Below are positions 43,209-52,698 of a DNA stretch of 64,000 nt, piece after piece. The stretch's first letter is position 1, and every line of letters starts with the position of its first letter. The DNA is from Streptomyces sp. SJL17-4. Lineage in GTDB: Bacteria > Actinomycetota > Actinomycetes > Streptomycetales > Streptomycetaceae. The notes beneath the pieces are model-generated. The model was not told the DNA's origin and ran no database searches. It saw nothing but the letters and a program-made list of their open reading frames with translations. The position numbers and the translations under genes were made by a program. Where the stretch lies: assembly GCF_036826855.1 (NCBI RefSeq), contig NZ_CP104578.1:5367501-5431500 (forward strand), in the 5' to 3' direction.

Positions 43209-45671
43209 GTGACCAACAGACGACGGGCGATCAGAACGTCCGCAGTTGTTGTGGCGCTCGCGGCCACCGCCGCTACCGCCTCGACCTTCACCACCGCATG
43301 GGCCGACAATCACGGCAGCGTGAACCCGGCCGACGTCCGTCACGACCCGGCGCCCGGCGCCGGCGACGGACACGGACACGGCCACGGGGTCGACAAGACG
43401 GCGGTCGACCACGACCTCGACGGCCCCTTCAGCGAGCAGCAGGAGCAGCAGCGCAAGGCTGCCCTGGAGCAGGTGCTGAGCGGCGAGTCGAAGGTGGAGC
43501 GCCGAAACGGCTCCCAGGTCGTCAAGCTCGACGACAAGAAGTACGTCGAGCTCGGCCGTGAGAAGACCGACAAGATCTTCACGATCCTCGTCGAGTTCGG
43601 CGACAAGGTGGACAACACCACCCTCGTCGACCGCGCGGACGACGAGACGACCGAGCTGAAGCCGAAGTTCGGCGGCACGCCCGGTCCGCTGCACAACCAG
43701 ATAGCCGAGCCGGACCGTGAGCACGACAACTCCACGGCGTGGCAGGCGGATTACAACCAGAAGCACTTCCAGGACCTGTACTTCGGCACCGGCAAGGACG
43801 CCGCGGGGCAGCCCAAGCAGTCGCTGAAGACCTACTACGAGAAGACCTCGTCCGGCCGTTACTCGGTCGACGGCGGCGTCTCCGACTGGGTCAAGGTCGA
43901 GTACAACGAGGCCCGCTACGGCTCGAACTACTGCGGCAACAGCAACTGCTCCAACGTCTGGGACGCGGTCCGCGACGGCGTCACCGCCTTCGTGGCCGAC
44001 CAGAAGGCCAAGGGCCGCACCGACGCCCAGATCAAGGCCGACATGGCCCAGTACGACCTCTGGGACCGGTACGACTTCGACGGCGACGGCAACTTCAACG
44101 AGTCCGACGGGTACATCGACCACTTCCAGATCGTCCACGCGGGCGAGGACGAGTCCGCGGGCGGCGGCGCCCAGGCCGGCGACGCCCTGTGGGCCCACCG
44201 CTGGTACGCGTACGGCACCAACGCGGGCAAGACCGGCCCGGCGAACAACAAGGCCGGCGGCACGCAGATCGGCGACTCCGGCATCTGGGTCGGCGACTAC
44301 ACGATGCAGCCGGAGAACGGCGGCCTCGGCGTCTTCGCGCACGAGTACGGTCACGACCTCGGTCTGCCGGACCTGTACGACACCTCCGGCGCCCGGGGTG
44401 CCGAGAACTCGACCGGCTTCTGGTCGCTCATGTCCTCCGGCTCCTGGCTCGGCCGCGGCAAGGACGCCATCGGCGACCTGCCCGGCGACATGAACGCCTG
44501 GGACAAGCTGCAGCTCGGCTGGCTGAACTACACCAAGGTCGCCGACGAGGCCCGCAAGTGGAACTCCACCCACAAGCTGGGCGTGGCCGCGTACAACACC
44601 GAGAACCCCCAGGCGCTCGTCGTCGAGCTGCCGAAGAAGGCCGTCACCACCGATGTCGTCGCGCCCGCCGAGGGTGGCACGCAGTGGTGGAGCAACATGG
44701 GTGACGACCTCAAGAACACCCTGACCCGCTCCGTCGACCTGACGGGCAAGACGTCCGCCTCCCTGAAGCTCAAGGGCTGGTACGACATCGAGCTCGACTA
44801 CGACTACCTCTACACCGAGGTGTCGACCGACGGCGGCGCCAACTGGACGGCCCTGGACGGCACCGCCGACGGCAAGCCGCTCCCGCGCGACGCCAGCGGC
44901 GCCCCGGCGCTGACCGACGTCTCGGGCACGCACAAGGAGCTCGTCTACGGCCTCGACGCCTACGCGGGCAAGAAGTTCGACCTCCGCTTCCGCTACCAGA
45001 CGGACGGCGGCGCCGGCGGCAAGGGCTTCACGGCCGACGCCATCACGCTGACCGCCGACGGTGCCACCGTCTTCGCGGACGGCGCCGAGAACGGTGACAA
45101 CGGCTGGGCGGCCAAGGGCTTCTCGCGGGTCGGCAAGGGCTTCACGAAGGAGTACGAGCAGTACTACATCGCGGAGAACCGCCAGTACGTCTCGTACGAC
45201 GCCACCCTCAAGGTCGGCCCGTACAACTTCGGGTTCACCGGTGACAAGGCGAGCTGGGTCGAGCACTACCCGTACCAGAACGGTCTGCTCATCTGGAAGT
45301 GGGACCTCTCCCAGAAGGACAACAACACCGCGGTCCACCCGGGCCAGGGTCTGATCCTTCCGGTCGACGCCCACCCGACCCCGCTGAAGTTCAAGGACGG
45401 CAGCCTGATGCGCAACCGCGTCCAGGCCTACGACTCCACCTTCGGCACCTACCGGACCGACAGCCTGCTGCTCCACAAGGCCGACGTCGCGGCGTTCGTC
45501 CCGTCGCTGCCGGGCAACCCGGTCTTCGACGACCGCAAGGGCACGTACTGGCTCAAGGAGACGGAGCGCGCCGGTGTCCAGGTAACTGACACCAACACCA
45601 AGATCCAGGTCGTGAAGGAGCCGAAGAACGGCGACACGATCACGGTTCGCGTGGGTCCGTCCACGAAGTAA
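43209..45671 (+). CDS. Secreted M6 metalloprotease (immune inhibitor A family)
   Basis: An 820-residue exported protease. The signal peptide ends near FTTAWADN (residue 32), followed by a propeptide. The M6 zinc motif is FAHEYGHDLGLPDLYD, with H378, E379 and H382. A preceding DGDGNFNESDGYIDHF stretch resembles a Ca-binding loop and is typical of the family. The C-terminal half contains beta-rich accessory domains (LKGWYDIELDYDYLYTEVST). The GTG start at 43209 has GGGGAGGA upstream. A strong terminator follows. Expected role: extracellular proteolysis during development or nutrient scavenging. Confidence 0.92.
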   Translation: MTNRRRAIRTSAVVVALAATAATASTFTTAWADNHGSVNPADVRHDPAPGAGDGHGHGHGVDKTAVDHDLDGPFSEQQEQQRKAALEQVLSGESKVERRNGSQVVKLDDKKYVELGREKTDKIFTILVEFGDKVDNTTLVDRADDETTELKPKFGGTPGPLHNQIAEPDREHDNSTAWQADYNQKHFQDLYFGTGKDAAGQPKQSLKTYYEKTSSGRYSVDGGVSDWVKVEYNEARYGSNYCGNSNCSNVWDAVRDGVTAFVADQKAKGRTDAQIKADMAQYDLWDRYDFDGDGNFNESDGYIDHFQIVHAGEDESAGGGAQAGDALWAHRWYAYGTNAGKTGPANNKAGGTQIGDSGIWVGDYTMQPENGGLGVFAHEYGHDLGLPDLYDTSGARGAENSTGFWSLMSSGSWLGRGKDAIGDLPGDMNAWDKLQLGWLNYTKVADEARKWNSTHKLGVAAYNTENPQALVVELPKKAVTTDVVAPAEGGTQWWSNMGDDLKNTLTRSVDLTGKTSASLKLKGWYDIELDYDYLYTEVSTDGGANWTALDGTADGKPLPRDASGAPALTDVSGTHKELVYGLDAYAGKKFDLRFRYQTDGGAGGKGFTADAITLTADGATVFADGAENGDNGWAAKGFSRVGKGFTKEYEQYYIAENRQYVSYDATLKVGPYNFGFTGDKASWVEHYPYQNGLLIWKWDLSQKDNNTAVHPGQGLILPVDAHPTPLKFKDGSLMRNRVQAYDSTFGTYRTDSLLLHKADVAAFVPSLPGNPVFDDRKGTYWLKETERAGVQVTDTNTKIQVVKEPKNGDTITVRVGPSTK

Positions 45672-45696
45672 TCGGTAAAACTGCAGGTCAAAGCAT

Positions 45697-45733
45697 GATC
45701 GGCCGTCGCCCCTCTAGCGGGCGACGGCCGATC
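45697..45733 (+). terminator. Terminator after the M6 protease
   Basis: A perfect 15-bp stem (45697-45711 with 45719-45733) with a 7-base loop, 25 bp after the stop. Confidence 0.88.
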
Positions 45734-45804
45734 GTGTTTAGGTGCGTCTGACGCTTCAGACCGATGTTCTTATTGACAGTCGATCCACGGGGGAGTGGTT
45801 CCGC

Positions 45805-46116
45805 ATGCCCAACGGAGGGTTCTGCAAGTTGCCGGGAGGCAGTGTGGTCGTCGCGATAGGGCTGCCCAGCCCGGCCCGCGACGGCGCCAGTGTCCGCTTC
45901 CTGGTGCATGCCGCGAACCGCGCCCGCGCCCTCACCCGGCTGCGGAACCTCGGCCTGCGGGCGGTCTACCTCCGGGGCAACACCGAACCGCCCACGCCGG
46001 ACGAGATCACGGCCGTCCTCCACCACCCCGACGGCCTGCTGTGGAGATCCGCGCCCGGCGCCGCCCAGGAGCTCTGGCACCCCGTACGGTCCCTCCCCAG
46101 GGAACCGGCGGCGTAG
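45805..46116 (+). CDS. Hypothetical protein, 103 residues
   Basis: A small protein, not recognised. It has a basic mid-region (ANRARALTRLRNLGLRAVYLRG) and a compact alpha/beta-like pattern. The ATG at 45805 is chosen for the GGGGGAG ribosome site nearby; extension to 45742 is less likely. It is convergent with pncA, 23 bp apart. Confidence 0.62.
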   Translation: MPNGGFCKLPGGSVVVAIGLPSPARDGASVRFLVHAANRARALTRLRNLGLRAVYLRGNTEPPTPDEITAVLHHPDGLLWRSAPGAAQELWHPVRSLPREPAA

Positions 46117-46139
46117 CGAACGGCGCCGCGGCGAGCGTC

Positions 46140-46739
46140 CTACGGGACCACCGGCTTGCCGGTCAGCTCCACGCCCGCCGTCCGCAGCTCCTCCAGGGCC
46201 CGGTCCGTCGTCTCCTTCGCGACGCCGGCCGTCAGGTCGAGCAGCACATGGGTGCGGAAGCCCTCACGGGCCGCGTCCAGGGCCGTAGCCCGCACACAGT
46301 GGTCGGTGGCGATGCCCACCACGTCGACCTCGGTGACCTCCCGCTCGCGGAGCCACTCCGCGAGCGTCCGCCCGTTCTCGTCGTGCCCCTCGAAGCCGCT
46401 GTAGGCCGCGTCGTACGCGCCCTTGTCGAAGACGGCGTCGATCGCCCCGCTGGCGACGGCCGGCGCGAAGTTCGGGTGGAAGCCGACCCCCTCCGTGCCG
46501 GCCACGCAGTGCACCGGCCAGGAGGTGACGTAGTCCGGCTCCGCACCGGCCTGCGCGAAGTGCGCCCCCGGGTCGACATGGTGGTCGCGGGTGGCGACCA
46601 CATGCCGGTAGGAGGTGCCCGCCGTCTGGCCGACCAGGTCGGTGATGGCGGCGGCGACGTCCGCGCCGCCGGTCACCGCGAGGCTGCCGCCCTCGCAGAA
46701 GTCGTTCTGAACGTCCACAACGATCAATGCGCGGTGCAT
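46140..46739 (-). CDS. pncA: Nicotinamidase
   Basis: Hydrolyses nicotinamide to nicotinate in NAD salvage. The 199 residues have the family length. The catalytic triad is D9 (VVDVQNDF), K106 (FDKGAYD) and C148 (ATDHCVRAT). Metal ligands are D52, H54 and H60 (TRDHHVDPGAH). ATG at 46739 begins directly at the first strand; 45 in-frame upstream codons are not family sequence. pncB lies 138 bp upstream on the same strand, so both NAD salvage steps are neighbours. Confidence 0.95.
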   Translation of the reverse strand: MHRALIVVDVQNDFCEGGSLAVTGGADVAAAITDLVGQTAGTSYRHVVATRDHHVDPGAHFAQAGAEPDYVTSWPVHCVAGTEGVGFHPNFAPAVASGAIDAVFDKGAYDAAYSGFEGHDENGRTLAEWLREREVTEVDVVGIATDHCVRATALDAAREGFRTHVLLDLTAGVAKETTDRALEELRTAGVELTGKPVVP

Positions 46740-46877
46740 GGCGGGTGTCCTTAGCGCGTCGGGGAGGGGTGGGACCGAGCCTAGAGACTCGGCCCGCCCA
46801 CCGGGAGGGGGCGGGTCCGGTCTCCGTAGGGCTCCAGGGGGTCTCTTGTCGGTCGGGCCGGGCCCGACCGACACCCC

Positions 46878-48206
46878 CTACATGTACTCCGTCGGCAGCA
46901 CCGGCTCGCCCCGGGAGAGCTGGATCGCCGACATCGGCAGCCCGGCGCGGGCCGCGATGTGCCGGGACCGCGCGGCCTCCAGGGGCTCCCTGGCCACCAC
47001 GTCGCCGCCCTTGACCAGCTCGACCAGGAGCTGGTGGTCGGCGAGCTCCGGCGGGACCGGGCCGGTGCCCACCACCTCCGCCTCGGCTACGCCGTACGCG
47101 TCGGGCCGGCGCGCCGCCCACTTGCGCCCGCCGACCGAGGCCTTGCCGCCGAGGGACTTCTTGGCGACCGGGGTGAGGGGCGCCTTGAGGTCGGCCGAGG
47201 AGGCGCGGGCGACCAGCTTGTAGACCATGGAGCAGGTCGGGTGGCCGCTGCCGGTGACCAGCTGGGTGCCCACCCCGTACGCGTCGACCGGCGCCGCCGC
47301 GAGGGAGGCGATGGCGTACTCGTCGAGGTCCGAGGTGACGACGATCTTCGTGTCCCGCGCACCCAGCTCGTCGAGCTGCTGCCGGACCCGGTGGGCGACG
47401 AGCAGCAGGTCGCCGGAGTCGATCCGGACGGCCCCGAGCTCGGGGCCCGCCACCTCGACGGCGGTACGGACGGCCTCGGTCACGTCGTAGGTGTCGACGA
47501 GCAGGGTCGTACCGCGGCCGAGGGTCTCGACCTGCGCCTGGAAGGCGTCCCGCTCGCTGTCGTGGAGGAGCGTGAAGGCGTGGGCGGAGGTGCCGACGGT
47601 CGGGATGCCGTAGCGGAAGCCGGCCGCGAGGTCCGAGGTGGCCTCGAAGCCGCCGACGTACGCGGCGCGGGAGGCGGCGACGGCCGCCAGCTCGTGGGTG
47701 CGCCGGGCACCCATCTCGATGAGGCGGCGTCCGCCGGCCGCGGCCGACATGCGGGAGGCGGCGGCCGCGATGGCCGAATCGTGGTTGAGGATGGAGAGGA
47801 TCACCGTCTCCAGGAGCACGCACTCGGCGAAGGAGCCCTCGACGCGCAGGACGGGCGAGCCGGGGAAGTACACCTCGCCCTCGGGGTAGCCCCAGATGTC
47901 GCCGGTGAAGCGGTAGCGGGCGAGCCATTCCAGGGTCGGCTCGTCGACGATGCCCTGCTCGCGCAGGAAGCCCAGGACGGCGGGGTCGAAACGGAAGTTC
48001 TCGACGGCGTCCAGGACCCGGCCGACGCCCGCGAGGACGCCGTAGCGCCGGCCCTCGGGCAGTCGCCGGGTGAAGACCTCGAAGACCGAGCGTCGGTCGG
48101 CGGTGCCGCCCCGGAGGGCTGCCTGGAGCATGGTCAGCTCGTACTGATCGGTGAAGAGCGCGGTCGACGGCACGTCCACCGGCAGCCCAAGGTCCGCAGC
48201 GTTCAT
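46878..48206 (-). CDS. pncB: Nicotinate phosphoribosyltransferase
   Basis: Converts nicotinate and PRPP to nicotinate mononucleotide in NAD salvage. The 442 residues match the family. The start is ATG at 48206; the N-terminal STALFTDQYELTMLQAAL, the central SAHAFTLLHDSERDAF, VRIDSGDL, and IVVTSDLDEYAI are typical. The next gene downstream is pncA, which supplies its substrate. It is divergent from clpS. Confidence 0.96.
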   Translation of the reverse strand: MNAADLGLPVDVPSTALFTDQYELTMLQAALRGGTADRRSVFEVFTRRLPEGRRYGVLAGVGRVLDAVENFRFDPAVLGFLREQGIVDEPTLEWLARYRFTGDIWGYPEGEVYFPGSPVLRVEGSFAECVLLETVILSILNHDSAIAAAASRMSAAAGGRRLIEMGARRTHELAAVAASRAAYVGGFEATSDLAAGFRYGIPTVGTSAHAFTLLHDSERDAFQAQVETLGRGTTLLVDTYDVTEAVRTAVEVAGPELGAVRIDSGDLLLVAHRVRQQLDELGARDTKIVVTSDLDEYAIASLAAAPVDAYGVGTQLVTGSGHPTCSMVYKLVARASSADLKAPLTPVAKKSLGGKASVGGRKWAARRPDAYGVAEAEVVGTGPVPPELADHQLLVELVKGGDVVAREPLEAARSRHIAARAGLPMSAIQLSRGEPVLPTEYM

Positions 48207-48317
48207 GTCAGCGATGCTAGCGCAGAAATCGTCAGAGTGACGAATAGTGGGTCGAGTGGGTGACGAGCGGGTGACCCGTTTGTGCGACGGGCCCTCCGGG
48301 GTGGCAGCATGGGGTGA

Positions 48318-48623
48318 GTGAGCGTCGCGCCTATTGAGATCGAACGTACGGAATCGGCCGAGGAGGTCTCCGCGGTCGTCGAACCGGACGTGCCCTGGGT
48401 GACCCTCGTGCACAACGATCCGGTCAACCTGATGAGCTACGTGACCTACGTCTTCCAGGCGTACTTCGGCTACTCCAAGGACAAGGCGCACAAGCTGATG
48501 CTCGACGTGCACCACAAGGGCCGCGCGGTGGTCTCCAGCGGCACCCGCGAGGAGATGGAGCGCGACGTGCAGGCGATGCACGGCTACGGCCTCTGGGCGA
48601 CCCTCACCCAGGACCGCGGCTGA
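48318..48623 (+). CDS. clpS: ATP-dependent Clp protease adaptor ClpS
   Basis: A 101-residue adaptor that delivers N-end-rule substrates to the Clp protease. The ClpS signature is intact: [17 protein letters not shown], then [29 protein letters not shown] and a final GLWATLTQ. A variable N-terminal tail precedes it. GTG at 48318. Its stop overlaps the ATG of the DUF2017 gene by one base, so the two are coupled. Confidence 0.95.
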   Translation: MSVAPIEIERTESAEEVSAVVEPDVPWVTLVHNDPVNLMSYVTYVFQAYFGYSKDKAHKLMLDVHHKGRAVVSSGTREEMERDVQAMHGYGLWATLTQDRG

Positions 48624-49204
48624 TGGCCGGGCGCTTCGAGACCCTGCCCGGCGGTGGCGCGGCCGTCGCCCTCGACGACGTCGAGATCTCCATCCTCCGC
48701 TCCCTCGCCGTCCAGCTCATGGAGCTGATCGGGCCGGGTGACGAGCCCGCCAAGGACGCCGACCCGCTGGCCGCGCTCTTCGCCGAGGGCCCCAGCAAGC
48801 CGCCGTCCGACCCCGCGCTCAAGCGCCTCTTCCCCGACGCGTACGGGGACGACAGCGAGGAGCTGCGTGCGGCCGCCTCCGACTTCCGCCGCTTCACCGA
48901 GAACGACCTGCGGGCCCGCAAGCGCGACGACGCCCTCGTCGTCGTCCGCGCCCTCGACGCGCTCTCCGCCGACACGGCGGGTGAGGGCGGCGCCGTCCTG
49001 AAGCTGACCCTGGACGAGTCCCGCGCCTGGCTCGGCGCGCTCAACGACCTCCGGCTGACCATCGGCACCCGCCTGGAGATCACCGACGAGGAGGGCGAGC
49101 AGCTGTACCGGCTGCCGGACTCCGACCCGCGCAAGCCGATGGTGATGGCGTACCTCTGGCTGGGGGCGCTGCAGGAGTCCCTCGTCGAGACCCTGATGCC
49201 GTAA
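48623..49204 (+). CDS. DUF2017 family protein
   Basis: A 193-residue actinobacterial protein of unknown function, almost always next to clpS. It is predicted mostly helical, with acidic and basic patches (DFRRFTENDLRARKRDDALVV) and a conserved end YLWLGALQESLVETL. The context suggests a link to Clp-mediated proteolysis. It overlaps clpS by 1 bp. Confidence 0.9.
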   Translation: MAGRFETLPGGGAAVALDDVEISILRSLAVQLMELIGPGDEPAKDADPLAALFAEGPSKPPSDPALKRLFPDAYGDDSEELRAAASDFRRFTENDLRARKRDDALVVVRALDALSADTAGEGGAVLKLTLDESRAWLGALNDLRLTIGTRLEITDEEGEQLYRLPDSDPRKPMVMAYLWLGALQESLVETLMP

Positions 49205-49537
49205 CCGCACCCCCGTGTGCACCCCTTCTTCGCGGGGTGTTCGCTCAGCGGACGCTCAAATCCGGATAACGAATGCGTTATCAGAGCGTCCGCTTTGGCG
49301 TCTTGGATCCCTTTCATCCGCCGTTTTCTGTGGCGTGCGCCACACGCAACTCCCTCGATCACGTCCCACCCCGTGATAAATCTTCACGACCGCTCGGGGA
49401 CGCCACCCCTGTCCCCGAGGGCGCTTTGGCCGGCGGACCGCCGGTAGCACTCCATCCACATCCGGGGGGATCAGGATCTGATCCGCGGCAGACGCACTCG
49501 CAGTCGCGCGGATCAGCATGGAGAAAGGCGCACCACC
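49205..49537 (+). promoter_or_regulatory. Long structured leader of the amino-acid permease gene
   Basis: A 333-base gap with three structures. First, a nested palindrome: 11-bp arms 49247-49257/49284-49294 enclosing 7-bp arms 49265-49271/49276-49282. Second, a hairpin GGATCAG-GAT-CTGATCC (49468-49484). Third, CTGATCCGCG (49478-49487) can instead pair with CGCGGATCAG (49507-49516), just before the ribosome site. The last two are mutually exclusive, as in attenuators or riboswitches. No gene is seen. Confidence 0.6.
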
Positions 49538-50965
49538 ATGACCTCTGTGCAGGTCGACAAGCAGCACGACGGCACCGACGGGGCCGTGGACGGCGGCGAG
49601 GGCTACCAGCGTGGCCTCGGCGCCCGGCAGATCCAGATGATCGCGATCGGCGGTGCCATCGGCACCGGCCTCTTCCTCGGCGCCGGCAAGGCCATCGCCA
49701 AGGCGGGGCCCAGCCTGATCCTCGCGTACGCCATCGCGGGCCTGGTCATCTTCTTCATCATGCGCGCCCTCGGCGAGCTCCTCATGTACCGCCCCGTGTC
49801 CGGCTCCTTCGCGGAGTACGCACGCGAGTTCGTCGGCCCGTTCTGGGGCTTCGTGACCGGCTGGACGTACTGGCTCTTCTGGGTCGTCACCGGCATCACC
49901 GAAGTCACCGCCGCGGCCACCTATATGACGTACTGGTGGGACATCCCGCAGTGGATCTCCGCGCTGGTCTTCACCGTCATCCTCTACGGTGCCAACCTGA
50001 TCTCCGTGAAGCTCTTCGGTGAGCTGGAGTTCTGGTTCTCCATGGTCAAGGTCACCGCGATCATCGGCATGATCCTGATCTGCGCCGGCATCCTCACCAT
50101 CGGCTTCTCCGACGCCGGCGACACCGCCTCCGTGACCCACCTGTGGGACCAGGGCGGCTTCTTCCCGACCGGCATCGGCAGCACGCTGATGACCCTGCAG
50201 ATCGTCATGTTCGCGTTCCTCGCCGTCGAGCTGGTCGGCGTCACCGCCGGCGAGTCCAAGGACCCGAAGACCGTCCTGCCCAAGGCCATCAACACCGTGC
50301 CGTGGCGCATCGCCGTCTTCTACGTCGGCGCGCTGATCATGATCCTGTCGGTCGTCCCGTGGACCGAGTTCCAGCCGGGCGTCTCCCCGTTCGTCGCCGC
50401 CTTCGAGAAGATGGGCCTCGGCGTCGGCGCCGCCATCGTCAACTTCGTGGTGCTGACCGCCGCCCTCTCCTCCTGCAACTCGGGCATGTACTCCACCGGC
50501 CGCATGCTGCGCGACCTCGCGCTCAACGGCCAGGGCCCGAAGGTCTTCACGAAGCTCACCAAGAGCGGCACCCCGCTGCTCGGCCTGACCTTCTCCGCCT
50601 CGCTCATGCTGGTCGGCGTCTGGATCAACTACGTCGCCCCGGGCAAGGCCTTCGAGTACGTCGTCTCCTTCGCCACCATCTCCGGCATGTGGGCCTGGGT
50701 CATGATCCTGGTCTGCCAGATCCGCTACCGGGCCAAGGCCAACCGCGGCGAGCTCCCCGAGTCCACCTTCAAGGCCCCCGGAGCCCCGTACACCAGCTGG
50801 TTCGCGCTCCTCTTCATCGGCATGGTCATCGTCATGATGGGCATCGACGAGGGTGCCCGGGTCTCGCTGTACGCCGCCCCGGTCTGGGGTCTCATCCTCG
50901 GCGTCTCCTACCTGGTCCTGAAGTCCCGCAACCCCGAGGGCGCCGCCTTCGCCAAGCGGCACTGA
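49538..50965 (+). CDS. Amino-acid permease (APC/AAT family)
   Basis: A 475-residue transporter with 12 predicted membrane spans. The family signature in helix 1 is visible: RQIQMIAIGGAIGTGLFLGAG, followed by SLILAYAIAGLVIFFIMRALGEL and SGSFAEYAREFVGPFWGF. It is probably an amino acid/proton symporter resembling the GABA, proline or D-alanine/D-serine/glycine permeases; the substrate cannot be set by eye. ATG at 49538. The leader suggests ligand- or translation-dependent control. Confidence 0.92.
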   Translation: MTSVQVDKQHDGTDGAVDGGEGYQRGLGARQIQMIAIGGAIGTGLFLGAGKAIAKAGPSLILAYAIAGLVIFFIMRALGELLMYRPVSGSFAEYAREFVGPFWGFVTGWTYWLFWVVTGITEVTAAATYMTYWWDIPQWISALVFTVILYGANLISVKLFGELEFWFSMVKVTAIIGMILICAGILTIGFSDAGDTASVTHLWDQGGFFPTGIGSTLMTLQIVMFAFLAVELVGVTAGESKDPKTVLPKAINTVPWRIAVFYVGALIMILSVVPWTEFQPGVSPFVAAFEKMGLGVGAAIVNFVVLTAALSSCNSGMYSTGRMLRDLALNGQGPKVFTKLTKSGTPLLGLTFSASLMLVGVWINYVAPGKAFEYVVSFATISGMWAWVMILVCQIRYRAKANRGELPESTFKAPGAPYTSWFALLFIGMVIVMMGIDEGARVSLYAAPVWGLILGVSYLVLKSRNPEGAAFAKRH

Positions 50966-51031
50966 CCGGACCCCACGAGCGGTCGCCCCGGGCCGTCCCC
51001 AAACGGCCCTGACCTCGATCGTCTCGGCATG

Positions 51032-51070
51032 CGGGCCGTTTCGTACCACTCCCCGGTACGGAACGGCCCG
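51032..51070 (+). terminator. Hairpin after the amino-acid permease
   Basis: A 16-bp stem with one mismatch (51032-51047 with 51055-51070), between the permease and mec genes. Confidence 0.7.
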
Positions 51071-51088
51071 TCGGCTTATCCTGTCGGC

Positions 51089-51517
51089 ATGCTGACCATC
51101 ACCCGGGCCCTGTACGACCAGATCGTGGACCACTCCCGCAAGGACCACCCCGACGAGGCCTGCGGCGTGGTCGCGGGCCCGGCCGGCACCGGCCGCCCCG
51201 AGCGGTTCATCCCGATGCTCAACGCCGCCCGCTCGCCCACCTTCTACGAGTTCGACTCCGCGGACCTGCTCAAGCTCTACCGCGAGATGGACGACCGGGA
51301 CGAGGAACCCGTCATCGTCTACCACTCGCACACCGCGACCGAGGCCTACCCGTCCCGCACGGACATCTCGTACGCCAACGAGCCCCAGGCCCACTACGTC
51401 CTCGTCTCCACCGCCGACAGCGACGGCGCCGGCCCCTTCCAGTTCCGCTCCTTCACCATCGTCGAGGGCGTCGTGACCGAGGAAGAGGTCAAGGTCGTCG
51501 AGGAGTACGAGGCCTGA
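51089..51517 (+). CDS. mec: JAMM/MPN metalloprotease acting on CysO (Mec)
   Basis: A 142-residue zinc isopeptidase-like protein. In mycobacteria Mec releases cysteine from the CysO-cysteine adduct. The JAMM motif is complete: E23 (HPDEACG), H79 and H81 (YHSHTATEAYPSRTD), S89 and D92. ATG at 51089. Its usual partners cysO and cysM lie 3.3 kb downstream on the same strand, separated by a B12 importer. Its CysO here ends in GGMV, so it may also trim that tail (inference). Confidence 0.9.
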   Translation: MLTITRALYDQIVDHSRKDHPDEACGVVAGPAGTGRPERFIPMLNAARSPTFYEFDSADLLKLYREMDDRDEEPVIVYHSHTATEAYPSRTDISYANEPQAHYVLVSTADSDGAGPFQFRSFTIVEGVVTEEEVKVVEEYEA

Positions 51518-51519
51518 GA

Positions 51520-51645
51520 CACTGGCCCGGACCTACGGGCGGCAGGACCCAGGAAGCCGGTGCGAATCCGGCACGGTCCCGCCACTGTGACCGCCTCCCC
51601 GGGGAGACGGAAGCCAGGAACTGACCTGCCGCCTGCCACCACCGA
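51520..51645 (+). promoter_or_regulatory. Cobalamin (B12) riboswitch
   Basis: The core GCACGGTCCCGCCACTGTGA (51571-51590) and the downstream GGAAGCCAGGAACTGACC (51609-51626) match the conserved cobalamin riboswitch segments, with paired arms such as GCCGG/CCGGC between them. It starts right after mec and precedes the importer start by about 45 bp, so adenosylcobalamin should repress the importer genes. Confidence 0.88.
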
Positions 51646-51684
51646 TCGGGGACGTGGAAATCCCCGGAGGAGGCACGTTCCGTC

Positions 51685-52698
51685 ATGTCCTGGACCCGTC
51701 GCACCCGTCGCACCCCTCTGCCCCTGACGCCCCTGCTGTCCGCCGCCGTCCTGCTCCCGCTGCTCGCCGCCTGCGCGGCCCCCGCGGCACGGACGCCCGC
51801 CGCCGAGGCCGCCCCGGGATTCCCGTACACCGTCTCCAACTGCGGTGTGAAGACGACCTTCAAGGCCCCGCCGAAGCGCGCGGTCACCATGAACCAGCAC
51901 GTCACCGAGGTCATGCTCGCCCTCGGCCTGGAGAAGTCGCTCATCGGCACCGCCTACCTCGACGACGCGATCCTCCCCGCCTACAAGAAGGCGTACGACT
52001 CCGTCCCCGTCCTCGCGAAGGAGTACCCCTCCAAGGAGGCCCTGCTCGCCGCCGACCCCGACTTCGTGTACGGCGGCTACTCCTCCGCCTTCGCGAGCAA
52101 GGACGGCCGCAGCCGCGACGACCTGAAGCGCGCGGGCATCGACACCCGGCTCAACACCGAGTACTGCCCCTCCGGTTCGCCCTCCGTCGACGACCTCTAC
52201 CGCGAAGTCGACGAGATCGGCAGGACGTTCGGCGTCCCCGACCGGGCCGAGACGTGGGTCCGGGAGGCGCGGGCCGCTGTCGCCGCCACCGAGAAGCGCC
52301 TCAAGGACACCGCGCCCGTCTCCGTCTTCGTCTACGACAGCGGCGACAAGACCGCCTTCACCGCGGGCGGCAAGGGCATCGGCAACGACCTCATCACCCG
52401 GGCCGGCGGCCGGAACGTCTTCGCCGACCTCGACAAGGCCTTCGGCGACGCCACCTGGGAACAGGTCGTCGCCCGCAAGCCCGAGGTCGTCGTCATCTAC
52501 GACTACGGCTCCACCACCGTCGAACAGAAGAAGAAGCGGCTCCTCGACGACCCCGCCCTCAAGGACGTCCCCGCGATCAAGAACCGCCGGTTCGCCGTGA
52601 TGCCGCTCTCCGACACCGTCCTCGGCGTCCGCGTCCCCGCGGCCGTCGACAAACTGGCGACCCAGCTCCACCCGACCCAGCTCCACCCGGCCCGATGA
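51685..52698 (+). CDS. BtuF-like corrinoid ABC transporter binding lipoprotein
   Basis: A 337-residue periplasmic-binding (FecB/BtuF) lipoprotein. The signal peptide ends in a lipobox with C30 (LAAC). The mature part starts with a typical PPKRAVTMNQHVTEVMLALGLEKSLIGTAY segment and later RNVFADLDKAFGDATWEQV. A cobalamin riboswitch upstream argues that the ligand is a corrinoid, although the fold alone would also fit iron-siderophores. Its stop overlaps the permease start (ATGA). Confidence 0.88.
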   Translation: MSWTRRTRRTPLPLTPLLSAAVLLPLLAACAAPAARTPAAEAAPGFPYTVSNCGVKTTFKAPPKRAVTMNQHVTEVMLALGLEKSLIGTAYLDDAILPAYKKAYDSVPVLAKEYPSKEALLAADPDFVYGGYSSAFASKDGRSRDDLKRAGIDTRLNTEYCPSGSPSVDDLYREVDEIGRTFGVPDRAETWVREARAAVAATEKRLKDTAPVSVFVYDSGDKTAFTAGGKGIGNDLITRAGGRNVFADLDKAFGDATWEQVVARKPEVVVIYDYGSTTVEQKKKRLLDDPALKDVPAIKNRRFAVMPLSDTVLGVRVPAAVDKLATQLHPTQLHPAR

